A DNA stretch of 10,620 nt from JBGRQB01 sp041725875 (GCA_041725875.1 JBGRQB010000149.1:1-10620), one strand, 5' to 3'. Numbered from the stretch's first letter, positions 1 to 7,778 are shown. Translations and numbers: made by a program. The notes: generated by a model from the letters alone, not told the origin.

Positions 1-1987
1 ATGAAATTGAATGTTGCTCATCAATAATAATTTGATTTTTTTGATTTATCATTTTAATCTGATTTAGAAGACTAGAAATTTCATTTGCCGAAAAATATTT
101 CCCGTTTGTTTTGCGAGAGATGTTTTCCAAGTATCCTCTATTTAATCCGGAGCTAATAAATTCAATATCAGTATCAGATATTTCAAAACTTCCTTTTTTA
201 GAAAACAGAGATTTATTATTGCGAGTAACATTAGCTGTGTAATTATATTTTCCTGATTTGTTAAGCTCCAAAGAACCACCGTAACTTCCCTGAGTGCTTT
301 CAGGTTGCAAAGTTAATTTTTGCAAATCTCCGTTTTTCTTAATTGTAATTTCAACTTCAGCGTCACTCAACGGATCAAAAGTTTCACTGTAAACTTTGGC
401 AGAGAAGACTACTGGTTCACCTGTGTCAAAAATATTTTTTGTTGTTCGCACGGATATATTATTAAGTTCATCATCAGCAACAAGCCATTTGACAGAAGAG
501 TTCAAAAAATTCTCAAGTAAATCAGAGTTGGGTGAATTATTTAACTGCCACTTCCAGATGGCACTTGCAAGAAGGTTAACTGATTTAATTCCTGTTACAT
601 TGCTTGTAATCAGCAAAGGAATTTCGCTTGATTCATCTACAAGAATAATATCACTTCCGGGTGAAGATTTAATTCCAATTTCAGGTTGAATAATTGGCGG
701 TAAATTTTGCCAGGTCTGAACCAGATTGCCGGTAGTTGTTTTAATTAACGGACTGTTAAAATTTTTAATTTCAGTTGTTACAAGATTGTAATTAATTTGT
801 GCTGGAATGTTAAAACTAAACGGAAGCAGTACAGATAATTTCTCTAACTTTTCATAATTAACTCCGGCTCCAAATGAAAAAAAGAAAGGAATTTTTTTAT
901 TAAAAATCAGATTCTTTATTGCAGTGATTTCTCTATCTGAATTAACAGAAGATGGAAATCCGGTTAATATTAATGCATCGCAATTACTTAACTCTGATAG
1001 ATTTCCTTTAGTAATTTCATCGCTAATTTTAACGAATTCGATCAGCTTTTTTTTATCATCATTTTTTAGAATGTTTTTGATAAAACGATAATCGTTTGAT
1101 AAACTTCCGGTAACTAATCCGATTTTGATTTTATCATTTAAAACATTTATTACAGCTGATTTGAAATTGTTGTTGATATTTTTTTCATTCTCGAGTTGTG
1201 TTACACTAAAACTAATTCTCTTTTTCCCTGGGGAAGATGGTGAAAATTCAAAGCCAATTTCAGTAAACTGATTTTGAAGCTTTATGTTTTTAGTCTGAGC
1301 AATTTTTCCGGCAACCAGCATTGAAACATTTACATTTTTTCCAAAAGTATTTGTTTCAATAACGACTTCTATTTTTGTTTTAACGTCAGTGTAAATAAAA
1401 GAACTGTGATTAATTTTCTTGATCAGTAAGTCATCTGTTTTAACTGACTCTCCTAAACCGACTGTAAATATTGGGGTATTGATATATTCAGTTTTTTTAT
1501 TAAACGATTTCCCGGAGTTTGAGTTACCATCACTTATAATAGTTATCGTTGATAAATCATTACTATTCTCAGATAAAAAACTAAATACATTTTCAAAGTT
1601 TGTAGATTTACCAGTAAACGGTTTTTGATCAAAATTAAAATCTCTAACAGAATCTGAAAATGAAAATAAATCAAGATCAGTTTTTTGAGTCTGATAAAAA
1701 TCATAAATTTTTGTGATGATGTTATTTGTTAGTAGTGTGTCGACTAATTGTATCGACTTTGAGTTATCCAAAAAAATATAATTTTTCTGTTTGTGTTGAA
1801 CCGGTTGTGTATAATTAATTACTGGTTGAAAAATAATTAACAGTAAAATTAACAAAGCGGAAAATCGGAGCAGCGCGAGAAAAGTTTTTTTTATCTTGGA
1901 AATTACAGGGATAGTATATCTGTACACATAAAAAGCGTATGAGATCAAAAATATAATTCCAATCAGGAGATAAAGAGGATTCTCCAT
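1..1987 (-). CDS. Membrane-anchored VWA / glutamine-amidotransferase-like protein (C-terminus cut off by window edge)
   Basis: The complement translates without a stop from the ATG at 1987 to the window edge (662 codons). Visible order: two membrane helices (about residues 5-24 and 36-56), then a von Willebrand A domain with the metal-site motif DNSKS (D74, S76, S78), a candidate Thr in GKSTNF (about 126-131) and the SDG motif at 152-154. A beta-sandwich stretch follows (about 195-282), then an alpha/beta region like a class I glutamine amidotransferase (about 286-390). That region reads FSFGAG where a catalytic Cys would be expected, so it is probably not an amidase. The IWKWQL motif (477-482) followed by VKWL and a second beta-sandwich (about 510-605) is typical of this Bacteroidota/Planctomycetota protein type. 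A final membrane helix is expected beyond the window. A TTG at 2020, 11 bases after GAGGT, could add 11 residues. It lies just downstream of surE, probably co-transcribed. Function unknown; probably protein-protein contacts at the cell envelope. Confidence 0.85.
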   Translation of the reverse strand, partial: MENPLYLLIGIIFLISYAFYVYRYTIPVISKIKKTFLALLRFSALLILLLIIFQPVINYTQPVQHKQKNYIFLDNSKSIQLVDTLLTNNIITKIYDFYQTQKTDLDLFSFSDSVRDFNFDQKPFTGKSTNFENVFSFLSENSNDLSTITIISDGNSNSGKSFNKKTEYINTPIFTVGLGESVKTDDLLIKKINHSSFIYTDVKTKIEVVIETNTFGKNVNVSMLVAGKIAQTKNIKLQNQFTEIGFEFSPSSPGKKRISFSVTQLENEKNINNNFKSAVINVLNDKIKIGLVTGSLSNDYRFIKNILKNDDKKKLIEFVKISDEITKGNLSELSNCDALILTGFPSSVNSDREITAIKNLIFNKKIPFFFSFGAGVNYEKLEKLSVLLPFSFNIPAQINYNLVTTEIKNFNSPLIKTTTGNLVQTWQNLPPIIQPEIGIKSSPGSDIILVDESSEIPLLITSNVTGIKSVNLLASAIWKWQLNNSPNSDLLENFLNSSVKWLVADDELNNISVRTTKNIFDTGEPVVFSAKVYSETFDPLSDAEVEITIKKNGDLQKLTLQPESTQGSYGGSLELNKSGKYNYTANVTRNNKSLFSKKGSFEISDTDIEFISSGLNRGYLENISRKTNGKYFSANEISSLLNQIKMINQKNQIIIDEQHSIS

Positions 1988-2029
1988 AAATTCAATGTTT
2001 ATATTTTCGATCTCGAACAAAACTTTTAA

Positions 2030-2785
2030 CTACCTCAAATCCCAGTTTTTTAAATTGTCAACCATATCAGTGTCAGTCAAATCAAAATGAATTGGAGTTA
2101 CGGAAATGAAATTATTTTCAATTGCAAATTCATCTGAGGTTTCACCAAGATTTCCATCGCCGAGAGTTCCTTTAAGCCAGTAATATTTATTACCGTAAGG
2201 ATCTATTCTTTCTTCGTAATAATCATCCCAGGTAGAAAGTCCCTGAGTTGTTATTTTTGTCCCTTGAATTTTTTCAGAAGGGACGTTTGGAACATTTACA
2301 TTTAATAAAGTTCCTTGTGTTAAACCATTTTTCACAACTTTTTCTACAAGTTCTTTTGCAATCTGAGTTGCCGGATCAAAATGTTCTGGGTTGTGACTTG
2401 TTATCGACATTGCAATTGAAGGTATATCCATAAAGGTAGCTTCTCTTGCTGCTGAAACTGTTCCTGAATAAATTATGTTTACTGCCACATTTGATCCGTG
2501 ATTTATCCCTGATACAACAATATCAGGTTTTTCCTCCATTATATTTCTGATTCCCATTTTTACGCAATCAGCAGGTGTTCCGCTAACAGCATATCCAAAA
2601 AATTCACCATTTACGTAATGTTCTGTAACTCTTAAAGGGTTTTTCATAGAAATTGCGTGTCCGACGGCACTTTGCTCACTAAGTGGCGCAACAACAGTGA
2701 CATCACCTATTTCTTTTAATGCTTTTGCCAATTCCTGTATTCCTCTTGCCCCTATTCCGTCATCGTTGCTTACTAATATTTTCAT
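2030..2785 (-). CDS. surE: 5'-nucleotidase SurE
   Basis: SurE is a metal-dependent phosphatase that removes phosphate from nucleoside 5'- and 3'-monophosphates in the cytoplasm; in other bacteria it is linked to stationary-phase survival and nucleotide salvage. The 251-residue protein has the usual family length. It begins MKILVSNDDGI with metal ligands D8 and D9. S39 in the SEQSAVGHAIS segment and N95 in VSGINHGSN complete the expected metal site. The SGTPADCVKMG motif (68-78) and the YSGTVSAAREA segment (106-116) are also classic. The start is supported by a GAGGA Shine-Dalgarno a few bases upstream. No pcm (isoaspartyl methyltransferase) neighbour, the partner in E. coli, is present. The downstream VWA gene begins within about 45 bases and in the same frame as the surE TAG stop. 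Confidence 0.97.
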   Translation of the reverse strand: MKILVSNDDGIGARGIQELAKALKEIGDVTVVAPLSEQSAVGHAISMKNPLRVTEHYVNGEFFGYAVSGTPADCVKMGIRNIMEEKPDIVVSGINHGSNVAVNIIYSGTVSAAREATFMDIPSIAMSITSHNPEHFDPATQIAKELVEKVVKNGLTQGTLLNVNVPNVPSEKIQGTKITTQGLSTWDDYYEERIDPYGNKYYWLKGTLGDGNLGETSDEFAIENNFISVTPIHFDLTDTDMVDNLKNWDLR

Positions 2786-2813
2786 ATTTCCTCATTTCAT
2801 TAAATTTAATCTG

Positions 2814-2844
2814 GAAATATACACTTCACCAAATTAATTAACAA
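2814..2844 (-). promoter_or_regulatory. Candidate surE promoter (Bacteroidota type)
   Basis: On the complement, TTG (2844-2842) is followed after 20 bases by TATATTTC (2821-2814). This resembles the Bacteroidota primary-sigma consensus of TTTG, about 19 bases, TAnnTTTG. The implied transcript start near 2807 gives a short leader before the surE ATG at 2785. The match is good, but the region is AT-rich and chance matches are common. Confidence 0.4.
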
Positions 2845-2860
2845 TTTACCAAATCATTAA
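2828..2860. repeat. Direct repeat ACCAAAT-n-ATTAA, two copies
   Basis: ACCAAATTAATTAA at 2828-2841 and ACCAAATCATTAA at 2848-2860 are near-identical, and their starts are 20 bases apart, about two helical turns. They flank and overlap the -33 element of the proposed surE promoter. A related copy in inverted orientation lies at 2928-2941. This looks like a possible operator for a DNA-binding protein, but the AT-rich background lowers its significance. Confidence 0.35.
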
Positions 2861-2863
2861 ATG

Positions 2864-2893
2864 TTGGGAGAGATACTTATTAATGTAATTATT
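2864..2893 (+). promoter_or_regulatory. Weak candidate promoter for the 2942-8799 operon
   Basis: TTG at 2864-2866 is followed after 19 bases by TAATTATT (2886-2893), a partial match to the Bacteroidota TAnnTTTG element. Some promoter is needed in this divergent gap, because the operon starts at 2942 and the surE gene upstream points the other way. The match itself is weak. Confidence 0.22.
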
Positions 2894-2927
2894 TAGGTAA
2901 AAATATATTAAATTTTAGGATCAAAAA

Positions 2928-2941
2928 TTAATCGGTTTGGT
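2928..2941 (-). repeat. Third, inverted copy of the ACCAAA-n-ATTAA motif
   Basis: The complement of 2928-2941 reads ACCAAACCGATTAA, which agrees with the copy at 2828-2841 in 11 of 14 positions. It sits immediately upstream of the ATG at 2942, where a bound protein could block transcription or translation of the operon's first gene. This is a suggestion from sequence similarity only. Confidence 0.28.
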
Positions 2942-3766
2942 ATGCTGAAATTCTTTACAATATTGATACTTCTTTTAACATTTTGCTTTGCTCAGAATGA
3001 GCCGGAAGAATTAGAAGTTTTTCTTATCGATTCCTACATAACAACTAAAACTCCGCCAAAGTTTATTTTATCTTTTTTTACCAGCGACAGCTGCAAAGCT
3101 AAAATTAAACTTGATGAAAAGTATGAAATAGAAGTTTCAACAGCTTTAACCGATGAACACAGACTCGAACTGGATGTTTCCGATTATTCTTTTTCTGGCC
3201 AGACAATTTTTTACGAAATACTTGTCACCAGAGGAAATTCCTACAAAGTAGCAGATAAAATAGAACTTCCGCTCAATTTTGATATAAAGGAAGTCCAGGA
3301 AATGAATTATTCTTTGTTTAAAATGTGTTGTATTGGCGGTGCTGTTTTTGGTATGCCCTATCCAACATATTTTAACATTGACGGAAAAGATTATTTTGCT
3401 GTTACAAAAGAGATTGCCTTTCTTACTTTCAGCGGTAGCGATTTTAACTACCCGGATGGATATATAGGAGCTGAATATGCACATATTTTTCGCTCCGAAA
3501 ATGTGAAAAATATTTTACGCATCGGATATAAACAGATTTTTACTATTCCTTATCTTGAGTTTATTTCTCCCGGAATAAGTGGTTTTACAGATTTTTCCGG
3601 ACATAACGGATTAAGTCCTGAGATTTCAATTGGATTTATGAAAATATCCAGTATTTTTACTCTTTATGGCAGATACAGATACAATTTTGTTCCTGTTAAA
3701 AACGGACTTGATTTCAACGAAATAACAATCGGATTATACTCAAGTTTCTTTTCAATCAACTTATAG
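2942..3766 (+). CDS. Exported protein, FnIII-like domain plus probable outer-membrane beta-barrel, function unknown
   Basis: I do not recognise a named family. The 274-residue product starts with a clear signal peptide (MLKFF, hydrophobic core 6-15) with probable signal peptidase I cleavage after FCFA (residue 17). The only Cys there follows Phe, so it is not a convincing lipobox. Residues about 25-110 alternate polar and hydrophobic positions and look like one immunoglobulin/fibronectin-III-like beta domain. Residues about 125-274 contain amphipathic strands rich in Tyr, Phe and Gly, such as DGYIGAEYAHIF and FTLYGRYRYNFV, suggesting a small outer-membrane beta-barrel. A CC pair occurs at 129-130, at the junction of the two regions. 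The stop is 5 bases before xseA, so it is probably the first gene of that operon. No clear Shine-Dalgarno precedes the ATG. The barrel assignment is inference from pattern. Confidence 0.8.
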   Translation: MLKFFTILILLLTFCFAQNEPEELEVFLIDSYITTKTPPKFILSFFTSDSCKAKIKLDEKYEIEVSTALTDEHRLELDVSDYSFSGQTIFYEILVTRGNSYKVADKIELPLNFDIKEVQEMNYSLFKMCCIGGAVFGMPYPTYFNIDGKDYFAVTKEIAFLTFSGSDFNYPDGYIGAEYAHIFRSENVKNILRIGYKQIFTIPYLEFISPGISGFTDFSGHNGLSPEISIGFMKISSIFTLYGRYRYNFVPVKNGLDFNEITIGLYSSFFSINL

Positions 3767-3771
3767 GTTTT

Positions 3772-4959
3772 ATGAATACGGTTTTAAGTGTAAGCGAACT
3801 TACAAATTCAGTTAAATTAATTTTGGAAGATTCATTTGAATCTGTGAAAATTATTGGTGAAATCTCCAATTTCAAAGCCCATTTTTCGGGTCATTGGTAT
3901 TTTACACTTAAAGATGAAAACGCCCAGATAAACTGCACAATGTGGAAGGGAATTAACAATTATGTCTTTTTCACTCCGCAGGATGGAATGAAAGTGGTCA
4001 TAACGGGAAGAATAACCGTGTACCCGCCGCGAGGAACCTATCAGCTTGATTGCAGATCTATAAAACCGGCCGGAGTTGGTGAACTTCAGGCAGCTTATGA
4101 AAAACTGAAAAGTGATTTGTCGGAAGAAGGTTTGTTTGATGAAGAAAACAAAAAGGAAATACCGAAGTTTCCTCAGAAAATAGGAATAGTTACTGCAATT
4201 GACGGCGCTGCTTTGCGCGATATGATCTCAGTTGCTGAAAGAAGATATCCTCTTACAGAACTTGTGGTTGCTTCCAGTAGAGTGCAGGGAGAGGGAGCCG
4301 CAGGCGAAATTGTAGATGGAATAGAAAGCTTAAATAAAGCTGGCGATATAGATTTAATTATTGCAGGAAGAGGCGGAGGATCTCTGGAAGATTTGTGGTG
4401 TTTTAATGAAGAAATTGTGGCCAGAGCAATTTTTGATTCTGAGGTTCCTGTAATAAGTGCTGTGGGACACGAAATAGATTTCACAATTGCTGATTTTGTA
4501 GCTGATTTACGAGCCCCTACACCTTCTGCGGCAATGGAACTGGCAACGCCGGATATCAATGAAATCTTTGCCTTTATAGACGATTTTTCATATACTACAA
4601 CCGAAAAAATAAATGAAATTATCTCAAATAATAGGGTTGAAATAAGGAATATACTTAATTCCTATGGTTTTAGGAGTCCTGCTGACTTAATTAGAAATAA
4701 AGCCCAATTTATGGATAGTTTGATTTATAAAATAGATTCCGAAATAAAAATCAAAATACAGACAAATCGCTCGAAAGTTGAAATACTTAAAAACAAAATT
4801 GAAGCCAATGACCTTACCAAAATTTTGAAAAAAGGCTTTGCAATTGTTAAACAAAAAAACAGTTTTGTTACGCGGTCAGAAAAACTTGAAACCGGAAATC
4901 CGGTTACATTACAATTTTACGATGGAGAAGTTGAACTAGATTATGGCGAAAAGAAATAA
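3772..4959 (+). CDS. xseA: Exodeoxyribonuclease VII large subunit
   Basis: XseA is the catalytic subunit of exonuclease VII, which degrades single-stranded DNA from both ends to oligonucleotides in a metal-independent way and works in mismatch repair and DNA clean-up. Residues 1-100 form the OB-fold DNA-binding domain (VKIIGEISNFKAHFSGHWYF and VVITGRITVYPPRG). The catalytic domain follows with GRGGGSLEDLWCFN (199-212) and VGHEIDFTIADFVADLRAP (231-249). D150, R200, H233 and D236 align with D155, R205, H238 and D241 of E. coli, residues implicated in activity. The C-terminal LKKGFAIVK element (352-360) is present. At 395 residues it is about 60 shorter than the E. coli protein, mainly in the coiled-coil region (about 260-350). 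It overlaps xseB by 17 bases, which suggests translational coupling. Confidence 0.97.
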   Translation: MNTVLSVSELTNSVKLILEDSFESVKIIGEISNFKAHFSGHWYFTLKDENAQINCTMWKGINNYVFFTPQDGMKVVITGRITVYPPRGTYQLDCRSIKPAGVGELQAAYEKLKSDLSEEGLFDEENKKEIPKFPQKIGIVTAIDGAALRDMISVAERRYPLTELVVASSRVQGEGAAGEIVDGIESLNKAGDIDLIIAGRGGGSLEDLWCFNEEIVARAIFDSEVPVISAVGHEIDFTIADFVADLRAPTPSAAMELATPDINEIFAFIDDFSYTTTEKINEIISNNRVEIRNILNSYGFRSPADLIRNKAQFMDSLIYKIDSEIKIKIQTNRSKVEILKNKIEANDLTKILKKGFAIVKQKNSFVTRSEKLETGNPVTLQFYDGEVELDYGEKK

Positions 4960-5152
4960 TAAATCTTTTGAAGAATCACTAACCAGATTAGAAGAAATAT
5001 CAAACCTTCTTGAAAGTGAAGAAGTTGGTTTGGAAGAATCGGTTAAACTTTACGAAGAGGGAATGAAGCTTTCTAAAGAATGCTACAAAACTCTTGATAA
5101 AGCCGAACTTAAAATTACCGAACTCAAGAAAAAATTGGAAAGTGAACTTTAA
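4943..5152 (+). CDS. xseB: Exodeoxyribonuclease VII small subunit
   Basis: XseB is the small helical subunit that binds along the coiled coil of XseA and is required for active exonuclease VII. The 69-residue protein shows the family pattern: FEESLTRLEEISNLLES, then GLEESVKLYEEGMKLSKEC and LDKAELKITEL. Together these form two amphipathic helices rich in Leu and Glu. It is slightly shorter than the 80-residue E. coli subunit. Its ATG lies inside the end of xseA with a 17-base overlap in another frame, so the two subunits are probably made in a coupled way. dxs starts 25 bases downstream. Confidence 0.96.
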   Translation: MAKRNNKSFEESLTRLEEISNLLESEEVGLEESVKLYEEGMKLSKECYKTLDKAELKITELKKKLESEL

Positions 5153-5177
5153 GAGAAATTAGGAAAGCTGGAAATCG

Positions 5178-7073
5178 ATGATAGAAAAATCTAAATACAA
5201 ATTGCTGTTTGATATTGAGTCGCCAAAAGATGTGCGAGAGCTGGAAGAAACGCAACTTAAACAGTTGTGTGACGAACTAAGGGAATATGTTATAGATGTT
5301 ATTTCGCAAATAGGCGGTCATTTTGGAAGCGGACTGGGAACAGTTGAGCTGACAGTCGCATTACACAGAGTTTTTAACACACCTGAAGACAAAATAGTTT
5401 GGGATGTGGGACATCAATGTTACCCGCACAAAGTCTTAACTGGAAGAAGAGATGTTTTAAATACTATTAGAAAGTTTAAAGGAATCAGTGGATTCCTGAA
5501 AAGAAGTGAAAGCGAATATGATGTTTTCGGGGCAGGACATGCCTCTACATCAATTTCCGCTGCACTTGGTATTGCCGAAGCCGGAAAATTAAACAACGAA
5601 GAGAGAAAAGTTGTTGCTGTTATTGGAGATGGTTCAATGACAGGCGGTATGGCATACGAAGCGCTAAACAATTCAGGTGTACTAAAAAGCAATTTAATTG
5701 TTGTGTTAAATGACAATAACATGTCAATAGCTCCAAATGTTTGGGGCGTTTCCAATTATTTTACCGATCTAATGTCTCATCCCGAAGTTAACAAATTCAG
5801 GGGAGCTGTTTGGGATTTTACAGGCAAACTTGAAAATTTTGGTGACAGAATAAGAAGTGTCGCTCATCGACTCGAGTCGGGTATCAAAGCAATTGTAACT
5901 CCGGGAATGCTGTTTGAAGCTCTCGGGTTCAAATATTTTGGTCCTGTAAAGGGGCATAACATCAAACAACTTACAAAAGTATTTGAAAGAATTAAAAATC
6001 TTAACGGACCTGTTCTTGTTCATGTTATGACTGAAAAAGGGAAGGGATATCAACCTGCTGAAGATAGTTCCAGCAAATGGCATGCTTCCAATCCTTTTGA
6101 CAAAGATACAGGAGAAGCGTTAAACAAATCATCAAAAGTAAGTTATACTTCGGTTTTTGGTAATGCATTAAAAGAAATTGCTGCCGAAAGAGACGATGTT
6201 ATTGGTATTACAGCCGCAATGCCGGATGGAACCGGGTTGAATATTATGCAAAAAGAATGTCCTGACAAATTTTATGATGTCGGTATTGCAGAAGAACACG
6301 CAGTAACATTTGCTGCTGGTCTGGCAACAGAAGGAATTGTTCCTGTTACAGCTATATATTCCTCCTTTTTGCAAAGAGCAATTGATCAAATTATTCACGA
6401 TGTAGCTCTGCAAAAACTGCACGTTGTATTTGCGCTCGACAGAGCCGGGCTGGTTGGTGCCGATGGCCCGACGCATCACGGTTGTTTTGATCTTTCTTAT
6501 CTGCGAATGATACCAAATATGGTAATTATGTCTCCAAAAGATGAAGCTGAACTAAGAAATATGCTCTGGACTGCAGTTAATTACAAAAAAGGTCCAATTG
6601 CCCTCAGATATCCTCGTGGAAATGCTTTGGGAGTAGAGCTTGAAGATGATTTCAGAGAAGTTGAAATTGGTAAGGGAGAAATAGTTAGAACCGGAGAAGA
6701 AGTAGCAATATTTGCTGTTGGAAATATGGTTGATAATTCTCTCAAAGCAGCTGAGATTTTGGAAAAATATGATATCAATTGTACAGTGGTTAATGCCAGA
6801 TATGTAAAACCGCTCGATACTGAATTAATTGATGAAATAGTTAAAAATCATTCCACTATAGTTACTGTTGAAGAAAACAGCAAAATTGGTGGTTTTGGTT
6901 CAGGCGTTTCTGAATATTTCAGTGAGATGTCATATAAGAATGATTTGAGAATTGTCGGTCTGGAAGACAAATTTGTAACACACGGAACACAAAACGAATT
7001 GCATAAGTTGGTTAATCTTGATCCTGAAGGTTTGGCAAAACAAATAGCTGAATTTGTAAAAATTAACATATAG
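5178..7073 (+). CDS. dxs: 1-deoxy-D-xylulose-5-phosphate synthase
   Basis: Dxs condenses pyruvate and glyceraldehyde 3-phosphate to 1-deoxy-D-xylulose 5-phosphate with release of CO2. It is the thiamine-diphosphate-dependent first step of the MEP isoprenoid pathway and also feeds thiamine and pyridoxal synthesis. The 631-residue length is typical. The N-terminal domain has WDVGHQCYPHKVLTGR with the conserved active-site H48, and the ThDP/Mg motif GDGSMTGG (150-157) ending in NDNN (178-181). The pyrimidine-binding domain has the catalytic glutamate in GIAEEHAVTFAAG (E372) and DRAGLVGADGPTHHG (421-435) with H433. A C-terminal transketolase domain follows (about 500-631). An AGGAAAG about 11 bases upstream supports the ATG at 5178. 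It follows xseB closely and precedes the response regulator by 9 bases. In E. coli ispA lies between xseB and dxs; it is absent here. Confidence 0.98.
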   Translation: MIEKSKYKLLFDIESPKDVRELEETQLKQLCDELREYVIDVISQIGGHFGSGLGTVELTVALHRVFNTPEDKIVWDVGHQCYPHKVLTGRRDVLNTIRKFKGISGFLKRSESEYDVFGAGHASTSISAALGIAEAGKLNNEERKVVAVIGDGSMTGGMAYEALNNSGVLKSNLIVVLNDNNMSIAPNVWGVSNYFTDLMSHPEVNKFRGAVWDFTGKLENFGDRIRSVAHRLESGIKAIVTPGMLFEALGFKYFGPVKGHNIKQLTKVFERIKNLNGPVLVHVMTEKGKGYQPAEDSSSKWHASNPFDKDTGEALNKSSKVSYTSVFGNALKEIAAERDDVIGITAAMPDGTGLNIMQKECPDKFYDVGIAEEHAVTFAAGLATEGIVPVTAIYSSFLQRAIDQIIHDVALQKLHVVFALDRAGLVGADGPTHHGCFDLSYLRMIPNMVIMSPKDEAELRNMLWTAVNYKKGPIALRYPRGNALGVELEDDFREVEIGKGEIVRTGEEVAIFAVGNMVDNSLKAAEILEKYDINCTVVNARYVKPLDTELIDEIVKNHSTIVTVEENSKIGGFGSGVSEYFSEMSYKNDLRIVGLEDKFVTHGTQNELHKLVNLDPEGLAKQIAEFVKINI

Positions 7074-7082
7074 GAAAATTAA

Positions 7083-7778
7083 ATGACCGCTAAAATCTTA
7101 TTAGTTGATGACGAACACGATATTGTAGAATTTTTGCAATATAATCTTGAACAGGAAGGATTTGAAGTTGTAGCTGCAAATAACGGAAAAGGTGCAATTG
7201 AAAAACTTTCGGCTAAACCGGATTTAATAATTTTAGATGTTATGATGCCGGTTATGGACGGATACGAAACCTGTTCAAAAATAAGAGAGAAAACAGGATT
7301 TGAAAACACCCCGATTATGTTTTTAACCGCCAGATCCAGTGAATTGGATGAAGTTCACGGATTAAACATTGGCGCCGATGATTTTATACAAAAACCGATT
7401 TCTCCAAAAAAACTTATTGCCAGAGTAAAATCTAATCTGAGAAAAACCGAAGCAGGACAAACATTTACCAAAGAATCAAATGTATTGATTTCGGTTGGTC
7501 CGCTTGAAATAGATAAAGAAAAATATACCGTAAAAATTGACGGACAAGAAATTTTCTTCCCTAAAAAAGAATTTGCCATTTTAGCATATCTGGCATCAAA
7601 ACCGGAAAAAGTTTTTCCAAGAGAGCAAATATTAAATGATATTTGGGGTTCTGATGTTTATGTTGTTGAACGAACAGTTGATGTTCACGTTCGTAAAATA
7701 AGAGAGAAAATGGGCGAATTTGCTTCAATGATTGAAACTATCAAAGGAGTGGGGTATCGTTTCAAGATTTCTTTATAA
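7083..7778 (+). CDS. OmpR/PhoB-family response regulator
   Basis: This is a two-component transcription regulator. The receiver domain (about 1-120) has acidic D9, D10 and E11, phosphoacceptor D52 in LIILDVMMPVMDG, T82 in FLTARS and the switch lysine K104 in FIQKP. The C-terminal winged-helix DNA-binding domain (about 131-231) contains FAILAYLASKPEKVFPREQIL, the recognition-helix region VVERTVDVHVRKIREKMG and the terminal hairpin IKGVGYRF. The 231-residue length is standard. It starts 9 bases after dxs, and AGGAAA overlapping the dxs stop serves as the Shine-Dalgarno. The histidine kinase gene follows directly and may overlap its end. The layout resembles PhoB-PhoR and ResD-ResE pairs, but nothing here identifies the signal or target genes, so I give no symbol. 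Confidence 0.95.
   Translation: MTAKILLVDDEHDIVEFLQYNLEQEGFEVVAANNGKGAIEKLSAKPDLIILDVMMPVMDGYETCSKIREKTGFENTPIMFLTARSSELDEVHGLNIGADDFIQKPISPKKLIARVKSNLRKTEAGQTFTKESNVLISVGPLEIDKEKYTVKIDGQEIFFPKKEFAILAYLASKPEKVFPREQILNDIWGSDVYVVERTVDVHVRKIREKMGEFASMIETIKGVGYRFKISL

Noticed and set aside
320..1628. Short plus-strand open frames at 320-520, 396-689 and 1419-1628
   Set aside because: They lie opposite the continuous 662-codon minus-strand VWA gene, have no recognisable motifs and no ribosome sites; they are shadows.
2248..2433. Plus-strand 61-codon frame opposite surE
   Set aside because: It overlaps conserved SurE sequence and has no supporting signal.
2834..2841. Perfect palindrome TTAATTAA in the divergent gap
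   Set aside because: Eight-base A/T palindromes are expected by chance here; noted only as part of the repeated ACCAAA motif.
2975..2986. Possible lipoprotein box LTFC at the N-terminus of the 2942 gene
   Set aside because: Phe stands at the -1 position where Gly, Ala or Ser is needed, and a good signal peptidase I site follows at FCFA.
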